Source of the DNA: Hymenobacter daecheongensis DSM 21074
GTDB lineage: Bacteria; Bacteroidota; Bacteroidia; Cytophagales; Hymenobacteraceae
DNA length: 64,000 bases
Direction of reading: 5' to 3'
NCBI RefSeq assembly: GCF_900141805.1
Contig: NZ_FQYN01000001.1
Coordinates: 186,001-250,000 of the forward strand
The notes under the pieces are model-generated. The model worked only from the letters and a program-made list of their open reading frames with translations. It ran no database searches and was not told the DNA's origin. The first letter of the stretch is position 1. Every line of letters starts with the position of its first letter. This document shows positions 52,717 through 61,430 of the stretch, piece by piece. The translations under genes and the position numbers were made by a program.

Positions 52717-54540
52717 ATGGCTGCTAAAGAACATCTACAGGAGCAAATTCGCCACCTGCCGCACCGGCCCGGTATCTATAAGTTTTTCGACGACGAGACG
52801 ATCATTTACGTCGGCAAGGCCATTGATATCCGCAAGCGGGTAAGCAGCTATTTCAGCAAGCAGGACCACAACAAGAAAACCCAGCAGCTGGTCAAGAATA
52901 TCCGGCGCATCGAATTTACCATCGTCGATAGCGAATCGGATGCATTTCTGCTCGAAAACAACCTTATCAAGGAGAACCAGCCCAAGTACAACATCCTGCT
53001 GAAAGACGGCAAGACGTACCCGTACCTGTGCATCACCAACGAGCGGTTTCCGCGCCTGCTGCCCACGCGCAACAAGATTAACGACGGCTCGCGCTACTAC
53101 GGCCCCTACGCCAACCTGACCGCCATGAATGTGGTGCTGGAGCTGATTCGGGCTTTGTATCCGCTGCGCACCTGCACCTACAACCTCTCACCCGAAAACG
53201 TGGCCGCCGGCAAGTTCAAGGTGTGCCTCGAATACCATATCGGTAACTGCAAAGGGCCCTGCGAAGGCCACCAGGACGAGGAAACCTACGCCCAGTATAT
53301 CCAGCAGATCCGCAGCATTCTCAGCGGCAACCTCACCGTGCCTAAGGCCTACTTCCGGGAACGGATGACGGCCGCGGCCCAAGAGCAGCAATACGAGCTG
53401 GCCCACGCCCTCAAGCAGAAGCTCGACCGTCTCGACGACTTCCAGGCCAAGTCCACAGTCGTGAATGCTGCCTTGTCCAATATCGACGTGTTCAGCATTG
53501 CCTCCAACGAGAAAAGCGCCTTCATCAACTATCTGAAGGTGATGAACGGCTCCATCATTCTCACGCAGTCAATAGAAGTACAAAAAAAGCTGGACGAGAC
53601 GGATGCCGAAATCTTGGCGCCCATGATCATGCAGATGCGGACCGAGTTTGAAAGCCAGTCGCGGGAAATCCTGGTCAATACCGATGTTCCGGGCCTACCG
53701 CTGGCTGGCGTTACGGTAACGGTGCCTCAGATCGGCGACAAGCGCAAGCTGCTGGAGCTGTCCATCAAAAACGTGCTCTACCTGCGCAAGGAGAAGGAAA
53801 GCATGAATGACCGGAGCAAAGACGTGAACGAGGTGCGCATCATGGAAGGCATCAAGCGGGATTTGCGCCTTACTGAGCTACCTAAGCATATTGAATGTTT
53901 CGACAACTCCAACTTTCAGGGCGACAACCCGGTGGCCGCCATGGTGTGTTTCCGCAATGCTAAGCCCAGCAAGAAGGACTACCGCCACTACCACATTAAG
54001 ACTGTAGTCGGCCCCAACGATTTCGATTCCATGTACGAAGTCGTCACGCGCCGCTACCGTCGCCTGGTCGATGAAGGCGCGTCCCTGCCCCAGCTCGTCA
54101 TTGTCGATGGCGGCAAAGGCCAGCTCAGCATGGCCGTAAAAGCCCTCAAAGACCTAAACCTGTGGGGTCAGATGGCCGTCATCGGCATCGCCAAGCGTTT
54201 GGAGGAAATTTACGTGCCCAACGATCCGCTGCCGCTCTACATTGACAAAAAGAGCGAGTCGCTCCGCCTTTTCCAGCGCATGCGCGACGAGGTACACCGC
54301 TTCGGCATCACCTTCCACCGCAGCCGCCGCGACGCGGCTACCCTCAAAACTGAACTGACCGACGTGAAAGGCCTCGGCCCCGTCACCGCCGACAAGCTCC
54401 TAACCAAGTTCAAGTCCGTCAAGAAAATTAAGGAGCTTACCGAACTACAGCTTATCGAAGAAGTAGGCAAAGCCAAAGCCCGCATCCTGCTCGATTACTT
54501 CAGCCAGCAGGAAACCCCGGCTGCCAGCTCCGGGAGCTAA
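52717..54540 (+). CDS. uvrC: Excinuclease ABC subunit C
   Basis: A 607-residue UvrC, the nuclease that cuts on both sides of a DNA lesion in nucleotide excision repair. The N-terminal GIY-YIG domain starts RHLPHRPGIYKFFDDETIIYVGKA (read in two parts around residues 9-32); a UVR segment (ERMTAAAQEQQYELAHALK) and a Cys-containing stretch (CLEYHIGNCKGPC) follow. The RNase H-like nuclease core has CFDNSNFQGD and LVIVDGGKGQ. The end has helix-hairpin-helix motifs (VKGLGPVTADKLL). ATG 52717 is chosen because the GIY-YIG domain begins just after it. Confidence 0.96.
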   Translation: MAAKEHLQEQIRHLPHRPGIYKFFDDETIIYVGKAIDIRKRVSSYFSKQDHNKKTQQLVKNIRRIEFTIVDSESDAFLLENNLIKENQPKYNILLKDGKTYPYLCITNERFPRLLPTRNKINDGSRYYGPYANLTAMNVVLELIRALYPLRTCTYNLSPENVAAGKFKVCLEYHIGNCKGPCEGHQDEETYAQYIQQIRSILSGNLTVPKAYFRERMTAAAQEQQYELAHALKQKLDRLDDFQAKSTVVNAALSNIDVFSIASNEKSAFINYLKVMNGSIILTQSIEVQKKLDETDAEILAPMIMQMRTEFESQSREILVNTDVPGLPLAGVTVTVPQIGDKRKLLELSIKNVLYLRKEKESMNDRSKDVNEVRIMEGIKRDLRLTELPKHIECFDNSNFQGDNPVAAMVCFRNAKPSKKDYRHYHIKTVVGPNDFDSMYEVVTRRYRRLVDEGASLPQLVIVDGGKGQLSMAVKALKDLNLWGQMAVIGIAKRLEEIYVPNDPLPLYIDKKSESLRLFQRMRDEVHRFGITFHRSRRDAATLKTELTDVKGLGPVTADKLLTKFKSVKKIKELTELQLIEEVGKAKARILLDYFSQQETPAASSGS

Positions 54541-54553
54541 GCAACACTAAACC

Positions 54554-54606
54554 CCAAGTAAACAAAGAGCCCCGACCATGTTGGCCGGGGCTCTTTGTTT
54601 ACTTGG
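54554..54606. terminator. Bidirectional terminator between uvrC and gldN
   Basis: Arms 54554-54574 and 54586-54606 pair perfectly over 21 bases (core AAAGAGCCCCG/CGGGGCTCTTT). It lies between convergent genes, 14 bases after uvrC and about 52 bases after gldN, and can serve both. Confidence 0.87.
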
Positions 54607-54657
54607 AACTTGACTACAAAATCCGTAAAGTCCGAAAAATCCGGATGAATCTGTGGT

Positions 54658-55548
54658 CTAGAAACTCCACAGGTTGTACTCATATTCAATCAAATCGGAA
54701 GCGGCTTGCTGCGAGGCCAAGATGCCCTGCTGCTGCCCACCGTAGATTTCGTCGAGTCGTGAATCGTTCGGGTTAGAAACCTTCACGATGTACGAGTTGA
54801 ACAACCACAACTCGAAGGCATCCGCCAGGTTCTTGTGCTGCGCGTCGTTCTGCGAGTTAAACCAGATAGCCTTGTCCGGATTAGCCCGGAACACGCGCAC
54901 CAGGTCGCTGTACTTGAACGTAGCAATCGTCTTTTCAATACCGGAAGTGTTGGCACCCAGCGTTGAAGGAACTAACAGTGTTACGGTTTTGATGTCGTGA
55001 TACATCCGCGACCGTTTCTTGTCGAAGATCATATCCTCCTTCAATTCCATCTGGTAGATATCCTTGGGACGATACTCGTAGCTCGGCGGAGCCACAGGCT
55101 TTTTGGGAGCCGCGGCTACCTTTTTGCCTTTGGCGGTTTTCTTAGGGGTTCCCCAGCCATCATCGGCCGCGGCATCGTCGCTGAAGCCAGCGGCTTTTTC
55201 CTCGTCACTCAGGCCCGCGTTAGTTTCAGCATACGACATGTTGCCGGATACCTCCGTAGGCGTGAAAGTAGTCGTCAGCGAGTCGTTACGATAAGCTTGA
55301 AGCTCTCCCCGCTTCACTGCTTCCAGAATCACCCGGCTGATTTCCTTGCCTTCCGAAAACATCGGTTTGTTCTGCTTTTCGCGCAGATCAACAGCCCGCC
55401 AGATAGTCTTGCGGAACATGATGTCCGAGTTCGGAATCGGGCGATACGAGCCATTGCTGCTCGCGGTGGTGGCTTGCTCCTGAGCTGAGGCTGCCACCGA
55501 CAGCATCATACCAGCCGAAAAAGCGGCGAAGAAAAGGAATTTGTTCAT
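54658..55548 (-). CDS. gldN: Gliding motility/type IX secretion protein GldN
   Basis: A 296-residue periplasmic protein with a signal peptide (MNKFLFFAAFSAGMMLSVAASAQ). Family motifs: SDIMFRKTIWRAVDLREKQN, then in the C-terminal part MELKEDMIFDKKRSRMYHDI and LANAFELWLFNSY-like DAFELWLFNSYI. GldN (PorN) forms with GldK the large outer ring of the type IX system and contacts GldM. A Lys/Ala-rich linker (KTAKGKKVAAAPKKP) lies near residue 135. It is the last gene of the operon. ATG 55548 starts the signal peptide. Confidence 0.93.
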   Translation of the reverse strand: MNKFLFFAAFSAGMMLSVAASAQEQATTASSNGSYRPIPNSDIMFRKTIWRAVDLREKQNKPMFSEGKEISRVILEAVKRGELQAYRNDSLTTTFTPTEVSGNMSYAETNAGLSDEEKAAGFSDDAAADDGWGTPKKTAKGKKVAAAPKKPVAPPSYEYRPKDIYQMELKEDMIFDKKRSRMYHDIKTVTLLVPSTLGANTSGIEKTIATFKYSDLVRVFRANPDKAIWFNSQNDAQHKNLADAFELWLFNSYIVKVSNPNDSRLDEIYGGQQQGILASQQAASDLIEYEYNLWSF

Positions 55549-55595
55549 ACCAGGGTAATCAAAAAAGCGCATCGGTTAGTTCAGCAGTGTAACGC

Positions 55596-57176
55596 TTACA
55601 GCAGCGGAATATTGAACTGCTTCGACACTTTTACATCTTCCATCTGATCCTGGAAGTTCATCCGCTTCACTTCTTTCACCTCGATGTAAAGACGGTCGCC
55701 TTCACGACCCGCGTTTACCACCGAAGTCAGGTTAGCATCCGGACCGTTGAAAGTCATGGGCGGCATAGCCGGGCGCTTGCCACGCACCAGCGTTACTTCG
55801 TAGCGCGTTACGCGGTAGCGGGCATCGTCGGGCAGGAAGGTGGCAAAACCAGCATCCGGCACCGCTTTCAGAATCATGTTGCGTACAGCCGTAACGGGCG
55901 TACCCTGCTTCTCATTGGCCGGACGACCACCAACCCAGCACTGAATGTCGGGCTTCGGAATTGGGCGAACCTGGAAGGTCTGCGAGCCAATGGCGTTACC
56001 GCCGCTGCTCACGTTCAGCGTAACCTCGCGCGAATTAGGTACTAGCGTTACATCACCCAGCTTTGAGCCCTGAATAACCGAGGCACCGGAAGCACCAAAG
56101 CTAGGCTTGTACTGAGCACCCAAAGCCGGAACCTGCACGCTAAGTTTGTTGCCGCACTTGAAATACAGCGCCTGGACCGAAGCCGACTGAATCTGCATTA
56201 CGGGCTTAGTCACGGTGTAAGGAACCGTCACCTTAAAAGTAGTATCGCGGCCATTCTGCTTGAAGCGAATAGAACCCGTCCACTGTGCTTTGGCATTGCC
56301 CGAAGCATCAAATGAGCCGGGACGAGCGGTAAATTCCACCAGACCTTTTCCATCAGGACCAACGCGCAACGGCGAGCCATTCAGCGTCATCGAAGGGTTC
56401 AGGCCCGAAGCCGAAGCCGTCAGAAAGAGCTCTGCTTTGTACTTGGTGCCGGCAGCTACCGTGTTCGACTCTGCGCTGGCGAAAGCACCAACCTTATCGA
56501 ATACGATGATGTTGCCACCAACTTTAGCCGATTGGGCAGCCAAAGCATCCGACTCGTATTTCAATACTTCAGCTTCCTTCTGCGACAGAACGGCCAAAGC
56601 AGCAACCACAGGGGTATTTTCGAAATTCAACTCCGCAAAATTCTTGCTGCGTTGCTCCGGGTCCGTCACCATCGGGTCTTCCTTGGCATCGAGTGCCAGA
56701 AGAGCTGCGTTTGGAACGAACTGCTTGATGTAAGTAGCGTACTTGTTCAGCTCATCCTTCATAGCATAAGCAGCACCGTTCTTGCTGCCACCCAGCATCG
56801 TGATGGCTACTTTGTCTTCGGCACTCATGTTCTTGAACTCATTCTTGCCTTTGTTCTCCGTGGCCGTCATGAGTTTTTCACGTACATCGCGCAGGTAGCT
56901 TACCATCTGCTGCGTACGGGTCCGAATTTCTTCGCTTTGCTTCAATACGGCCACATCAGCGGGCGTATTGCGGTTCTTCACGACTTGCGCCTGAATCCCC
57001 TTCACTGTGCCCGCGTTAGCCTTGTCTACCTTTTCGTTGATACCGAACAGGCTGTCATCCAAGAACTTGAACTTGAGCAAAATTGCTGAATTAACTTGTA
57101 GGGCAAGAAGGGCCGTCAGTACCAAGTACATCATGCCGATCATTTTTTGCCGTGGAGTCTCTTTTCCTCCCGCCAT
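55596..57176 (-). CDS. gldM: Gliding motility/type IX secretion protein GldM
   Basis: A 526-residue protein with a single N-terminal membrane helix (MIGMMYLVLTALLALQV) and a long periplasmic part of several beta domains, as known for GldM/PorM. The dimer spans the periplasm and passes motor torque from the GldL/GldM inner-membrane complex to the GldK/GldN ring. The fixed position between gldL and gldN supports the call. Confidence 0.95.
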   Translation of the reverse strand: MAGGKETPRQKMIGMMYLVLTALLALQVNSAILLKFKFLDDSLFGINEKVDKANAGTVKGIQAQVVKNRNTPADVAVLKQSEEIRTRTQQMVSYLRDVREKLMTATENKGKNEFKNMSAEDKVAITMLGGSKNGAAYAMKDELNKYATYIKQFVPNAALLALDAKEDPMVTDPEQRSKNFAELNFENTPVVAALAVLSQKEAEVLKYESDALAAQSAKVGGNIIVFDKVGAFASAESNTVAAGTKYKAELFLTASASGLNPSMTLNGSPLRVGPDGKGLVEFTARPGSFDASGNAKAQWTGSIRFKQNGRDTTFKVTVPYTVTKPVMQIQSASVQALYFKCGNKLSVQVPALGAQYKPSFGASGASVIQGSKLGDVTLVPNSREVTLNVSSGGNAIGSQTFQVRPIPKPDIQCWVGGRPANEKQGTPVTAVRNMILKAVPDAGFATFLPDDARYRVTRYEVTLVRGKRPAMPPMTFNGPDANLTSVVNAGREGDRLYIEVKEVKRMNFQDQMEDVKVSKQFNIPLL

Positions 57177-57237
57177 CGTGTTCTTTCCTAGTCGATAAAA
57201 TTATTGGACAGAAACGTTCATTGCGTTGCTAGCGGCC

Positions 57238-58044
57238 TTAGCCGTTAGAGCGCATGGCGTTTAGCATGTTGCCGTACACGCGGTTCAGCGAACCCAAGTT
57301 GCTGGTCAGCTGCGTTACTTCCTGCTTGAACTGGTCGGTTTCTTTGCCAGCCTCGGTCAGGTTCTCCATAGCCTGGCTCAGAGTACCGTAAAACTTGTTC
57401 ATGGACTTCAGGTGCGTGTTGGCATCCTGCAGCTCCATTTCATACACAGCGTTCAGAGCGCCCAGGTTTTTGGTCACGTTCTGCACCTGCAGGTGGTACT
57501 CACGGGCATCCGAAGTAGCATCGGACATAGCACCGATAGCCTGAGCCGTCTGGGCGTAAGCTTCGTTGATGCGCTCCAGCGACTGAGCAGCCGAGCGAAC
57601 TTTGGTGGTGTACTCTTCCGTAGCGTTAGTAGCGTCGCCCAGCGACGAGAGCTGCTGCGTAGTGGTGCTCAAACGGTTCAGGCCCTGGCCCAGCGAAGCA
57701 ATAGCTTCGGGAGTTACGTTAGCATCCTTCAGCATGTCGTCCAGCTTGCGGGTCAAGCCTTGGCTGTTATTAGCGGCCAAGCTATTGCTACTGCTAGTCG
57801 AAGGGTCGTAGCCTTCCGACAATTCGGGGTACACCAATGACCAATCGTGCTCCTTCGCCGTGGGCTGGAAAGCACTCAAAAAGAAAATTACTGCCTCAGT
57901 ACCCAAACCTACCATCAACATGATGTCAGCACCTTTCCAGTGCAGAATCTTGAACAATGCCCCGATGATTACTACTGCAGCACCGATACCATAAATTTTG
58001 GGCATCAGTACATCATACATGAAGCTACCGCCTTTTGCTGCCAT
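57238..58044 (-). CDS. gldL: Type IX secretion inner-membrane motor protein GldL
   Basis: A 268-residue protein with two N-terminal membrane helices (residues ~16-34 and ~40-59) and a long cytoplasmic coiled-coil-like helix. The membrane glutamate needed for proton-driven function in known GldL proteins is present as E50 in VGLGTEAVIFFLSAF. The FKILHWKGAD loop is also family-typical. It forms the stator-like motor with the GldM helix. Confidence 0.95.
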   Translation of the reverse strand: MAAKGGSFMYDVLMPKIYGIGAAVVIIGALFKILHWKGADIMLMVGLGTEAVIFFLSAFQPTAKEHDWSLVYPELSEGYDPSTSSSNSLAANNSQGLTRKLDDMLKDANVTPEAIASLGQGLNRLSTTTQQLSSLGDATNATEEYTTKVRSAAQSLERINEAYAQTAQAIGAMSDATSDAREYHLQVQNVTKNLGALNAVYEMELQDANTHLKSMNKFYGTLSQAMENLTEAGKETDQFKQEVTQLTSNLGSLNRVYGNMLNAMRSNG

Positions 58045-58130
58045 TTTACTTGAGTTGAAAGAATTGGATTGGATGAAATGAGAAAGCTGTGGAAGAGCGG
58101 GAATTTAGAAAAGGCTGCCCGTGGCGACTG

Positions 58131-59150
58131 TTAGTTGAGTGCATTGTTCGTGCCCTGCCCAATCTGAATCATAGCGGTGCGGAAACCGATATAGGAGCGA
58201 GCAGAGTCCTGGTATTCGAAATTACGCGAGCCGGTTTCGAGGAAGTAGGAAATGTCTTTCCAAGAACCACCACGTACTACTTTGCGCGGCTCGTTGTCAT
58301 CCGGGTTAGTTGGGTTCATATCCCATACTACGGGCACCGAAGCTTCCATATAAGCATCATCGCACCACTCCGCTACGTTGCCCGACATATCATACAGGCC
58401 AAAATCGTTAGGGAAGAACGAGCCTACCGGGGCCGTATAGGCATAACCGTCGCTGGCATAGTCGCCGCGGCCGGGCTTGAAGTTAGCCAGCATGCAGCCC
58501 TTCGAGTTGCGCAGATAAGGACCGCCCCAAGGGTAGGTTGCCAGATTGCGGCCACCGCGGGCGGCATATTCCCATTCCGCCTCAGACGGCAGACGGAAGT
58601 TAGGCGTTGGAGCCAGACCGGCTTCCACGTTGGCCGCGTTTTTATTCTTGGTGCGCCAGTTGCAGAAATACTTAGCAGCGAACCAATCGACTCCAACTAC
58701 GGGATAATCATCGAAGGCCGGATGGGTGTAATAGTACTCCATCAGCGGGTCGCCCATGTGGTAGGTGAAGTCACGCACCCACACGGTCGTATCTGGGTAG
58801 AGCTCCGTCATGACATACTCTTCGCCGAGCACGTCGATGGAATCCTGCCGGATGGCGTTCATGAACTGCCGGTACTCGTTGTTGGTAATTTCGGTTTCGT
58901 CCATGTAAAAGCCGGCGATAGTCACCTGCTTGTTCATGTTCACCATCGAAGCGGAGATATCCTGGTCCGTCTGGCCCATGTGGAACGTGCCGCCGGGGCA
59001 GGGAACCATGCCGAATGGTACCTCCTGCGGGTTAAACTCGGGACGGTCTTGCGCCCCGACAAGGTCGCCCTGCGGTCCTTTGCTGAAACCACAGCCTCCC
59101 ATGAGCAGCGCCGACAGGGCTAAGAGAGGCAATACGAGTAACTTATTCAT
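58131..59150 (-). CDS. gldK: Gliding motility lipoprotein GldK
   Basis: A 339-residue lipoprotein with lipobox LMGGC (Cys20) and an FGE-sulfatase (formylglycine-generating-enzyme-like) domain: GGTFHMGQTDQD, DETEITNNEYRQFMNAI, LPSEAEWEYAARGG, MSGNVAEWCDD, RKVVRGGSWKD. GldK (PorK) lacks the enzyme role and forms the outer ring with GldN on the inner face of the outer membrane. A promoter-like sequence lies about 60 bases upstream. Confidence 0.95.
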   Translation of the reverse strand: MNKLLVLPLLALSALLMGGCGFSKGPQGDLVGAQDRPEFNPQEVPFGMVPCPGGTFHMGQTDQDISASMVNMNKQVTIAGFYMDETEITNNEYRQFMNAIRQDSIDVLGEEYVMTELYPDTTVWVRDFTYHMGDPLMEYYYTHPAFDDYPVVGVDWFAAKYFCNWRTKNKNAANVEAGLAPTPNFRLPSEAEWEYAARGGRNLATYPWGGPYLRNSKGCMLANFKPGRGDYASDGYAYTAPVGSFFPNDFGLYDMSGNVAEWCDDAYMEASVPVVWDMNPTNPDDNEPRKVVRGGSWKDISYFLETGSRNFEYQDSARSYIGFRTAMIQIGQGTNNALN

Positions 59151-59210
59151 GTCTGAAAAAAAAAGACTGCTCAGGCGGCGATACCCGAAGATTACAATTT
59201 AATGAGCCGG

Positions 59211-59242
59211 CAAATCTAGTGATTCTTACGTTCGTGCGCAAG
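59211..59242 (-). promoter_or_regulatory. Bacteroidota-type promoter upstream of gldK
   Basis: On the minus strand TTG (59239-59241), then 20 bases, then TAGATTTG (59211-59218) match the -33 TTG / -7 TAnnTTTG consensus. It lies within the 235-base spacer between porP/sprF and gldK, about 60 bases before the gldK ATG. Confidence 0.6.
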
Positions 59243-59385
59243 CCTCTCGCTCAATACCGCATAACTGTCTACGAAAGCGACAGCTTACCGGTTGAACGAA
59301 GAAGGTCAACTACTTAGTACAACAGCACTGGAAATTCAGTCAACACGTAATCAGGGCCTCGGAATGAACCCCGACAGCTAGATTT

Positions 59386-60375
59386 TTAGAAGCTGTAGCG
59401 GGGAGTGCGAATAGCGGGACGAGTGGCCAAACCAGGTTTCGGCAGGCGGTAGGAGAGCATAATCTCGTGCGAACTGAATGCACGAGCGTCTTGGTTAAAT
59501 GCAATAAAGTCAAATGCATAACCAAAGCGCAGAGCATTGTCCTTAGCAAAGCTCATGCCCAAAAGACCCGTGAACGATTCGTCGTACCGATAGCCAAGGC
59601 CGCCCCAGAATTTATCGTCGAGAGTAGCACGAACGCCGGCCTCGTACGAGTTATTGCTGAAATTAAACTTGTTACCGTCGCCGAATTTGCCGGGCATTAC
59701 CAGCTTCGCTAATACGGTAGGCGTCACAATGATGGAAGATGAGGCTTCGATATTGTAGCCGGCGCTAAAATAGGCGTGGTTTTCACCTATCACCTGCGCA
59801 GTAATACCACCCCCTTCGCTGTTAAACCGATAATCGGCCCGTAGCAGGTTGTTCACACTCAGGCCAGCGTAGAGTTTGTCTGACTCGTACCAGACCCCCG
59901 CACCTGCATCAAACTTCTGATCGGAACCCTCCCGGGGCACACTCGCATCGTTGTTATCACGAGCCCGATAAATCCCTTTGCTCAGGTGGTTGAAGATACC
60001 CTGCACACCGATACCCAGACGGCCTTCGCCAACTTTGAGGTGCTTGGAATAGGAAATCTGGGCATTCGTGATGTTGGACTGCGCGATTTTATCCCGGAAA
60101 ATGCTAATGCCGATGCCGCCGCCAATAGCAGCAACCGGCAGAGAAGCACTCAGCATGTAGGTTTGGGGAGAGCCGCCATCGTCGAAGCTACCATTGTAGC
60201 CCAGATACTGATAACGGCCCAGGGTGGTGATTTCGCCTTGGCCCTTAATACCAGCGTACGCTGGATTGAGGTACATCCCGTTGAAGCCGTAGTGGCTGAA
60301 CTGGGGCTGCTGCTGTGCAAGGGCTGAACCGGCAACTGCCGATACCAAAAGGGTGGCAAGTAAAGTTCCCTTCAT
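59386..60375 (-). CDS. PorP/SprF family type IX secretion outer-membrane protein
   Basis: A 329-residue protein with a signal peptide (MKGTLLATLLVSAVAGSALAQ) and a beta-barrel composition. Family motifs are QFSHYGFNGMYLNPAYAG at the start of the mature part, and later WGGLGYRYDESFTGLLGMSF and AFDFIAFN. Members of this family bind GldK rings or anchor specific surface adhesins. It is the first gene of the porP-gldKLMN set. Confidence 0.92.
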   Translation of the reverse strand: MKGTLLATLLVSAVAGSALAQQQPQFSHYGFNGMYLNPAYAGIKGQGEITTLGRYQYLGYNGSFDDGGSPQTYMLSASLPVAAIGGGIGISIFRDKIAQSNITNAQISYSKHLKVGEGRLGIGVQGIFNHLSKGIYRARDNNDASVPREGSDQKFDAGAGVWYESDKLYAGLSVNNLLRADYRFNSEGGGITAQVIGENHAYFSAGYNIEASSSIIVTPTVLAKLVMPGKFGDGNKFNFSNNSYEAGVRATLDDKFWGGLGYRYDESFTGLLGMSFAKDNALRFGYAFDFIAFNQDARAFSSHEIMLSYRLPKPGLATRPAIRTPRYSF

Positions 60376-60430
60376 AGAAGCGACTGATTTAGGGTTTGTT
60401 ACGCGCTGGGGTGGTCAACGCAAGGGTTTC

Positions 60431-60461
60431 CAAATGTATGGAAAAAACCCTGTGCAACAAA
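60431..60461 (-). promoter_or_regulatory. Consensus Bacteroidota promoter for porP/sprF-gldKLMN
   Basis: On the minus strand TTTG (60458-60461), a 19-base spacer and TACATTTG (60431-60438) match both the -33 and -7 elements recognised by the primary sigma factor of Bacteroidota. It lies about 56 bases before the ATG at 60375. Confidence 0.78.
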
Positions 60462-60471
60462 TCACAGAAAA

Positions 60472-60513
60472 AAAACAGCCGAATATGCCTTTAAAAGCAT
60501 ATTCGGCTGTTTT
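60472..60513 (-). terminator. Rho-independent terminator of hemD
   Basis: A 17-bp perfect stem (60472-60488 with 60497-60513) with an eight-base loop is followed on the minus strand by a run of eight T. It starts five bases after the hemD stop and insulates hemD from the downstream porP promoter. Confidence 0.9.
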
Positions 60514-60518
60514 CAGAA

Positions 60519-61349
60519 TCAGGCGCTTTGCTTGCCGGTTACCTTCTTATCCTTGCTGGACTCAAGGCCGTGATGGTAGCGGATATAGGCTTCAATGGCT
60601 CCCGTCATGGAGGGGGCATTGGGCAGGGGCGCTTCAATATCCAACTCCAGGCCAGCATCGCGCACAGCTTTGGCGGTGGTGGGGCCGAAGGCAGCTATGC
60701 GCGTGCCATTCTGCTGAAAATCAGGGAAATTGATAAAAAGTGAGCTGATGCCAGAAGGGCTGAAGAAGGCCAAGCAGTCGTACTTCACGTCCGTCAGATC
60801 GGACAGGTCGCTGGCTACGGTACGGTAGATGACGGCTTCGCTGAACTTGAAGCCATTGGCCCGCATAAACTCCGGCAGGTCATCTTTGCGAATATCGGAG
60901 CACGGATAGAGAAACTTCTCCGTTTTGTGCTTTTTGATAACGTCGAACAGATCGGTGGCGGTACGCAGGCCCACGAACAGCTTGCGCTTACGCAGCACGA
61001 TGTACTTCTGCAGGTAATTAGCGGTCTGCTCGGAGATGCAGAAATACTTCATCTCGGCCGGCATTTCCAACTTGGCTTCCTGGCAGATGCGGAAGAAGTG
61101 GTCGACGGCGTTGCGGCTGGTGAAAATGATAGCCGTATGCTCGGCGATATTGACTTTCTCCTTGCGAAAATCCTTGTAGGAAACCGGGTCGACCTGGATG
61201 AATTCGCGGAAATCGACTTTAATCCCGTGCTTTTCAGCAATGGCAAAGTACGGATTGACGTCGGTCGTCGGCTTGGGCTGGGTGACAAGGATGCTGGAGA
61301 TACGCTTCGCGTGACGGCCCGTCCCCGGTTTGTCTGTGCTTTCGGCCAT
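60519..61349 (-). CDS. hemD: Uroporphyrinogen-III synthase
   Basis: A 276-residue two-lobed HemD. It closes hydroxymethylbilane to uroporphyrinogen III in haem synthesis. Recognisable segments are SILVTQPKP, AIIFTSRNAVDHFF, KYFCISEQTANYL, KFLYPCSDIRKDDLP, EAVIYRTVASDL, LAFFSPSGISSLF and IAAFGPTTAKAV. HemD is poorly conserved in general, but these match the family pattern in order. Overlaps no other gene and follows the DUF4271 gene by 81 bases, an arrangement often seen in Bacteroidota. Confidence 0.9.
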   Translation of the reverse strand: MAESTDKPGTGRHAKRISSILVTQPKPTTDVNPYFAIAEKHGIKVDFREFIQVDPVSYKDFRKEKVNIAEHTAIIFTSRNAVDHFFRICQEAKLEMPAEMKYFCISEQTANYLQKYIVLRKRKLFVGLRTATDLFDVIKKHKTEKFLYPCSDIRKDDLPEFMRANGFKFSEAVIYRTVASDLSDLTDVKYDCLAFFSPSGISSLFINFPDFQQNGTRIAAFGPTTAKAVRDAGLELDIEAPLPNAPSMTGAIEAYIRYHHGLESSKDKKVTGKQSA

Positions 61350-61430
61350 AAAATTAAAAAAAGAGTAAGGCTCGGACGATAAGTGGGATGTTGAGAGAAA
61401 ATGTCAGCCAACCGATTGATAATCGAGGCA

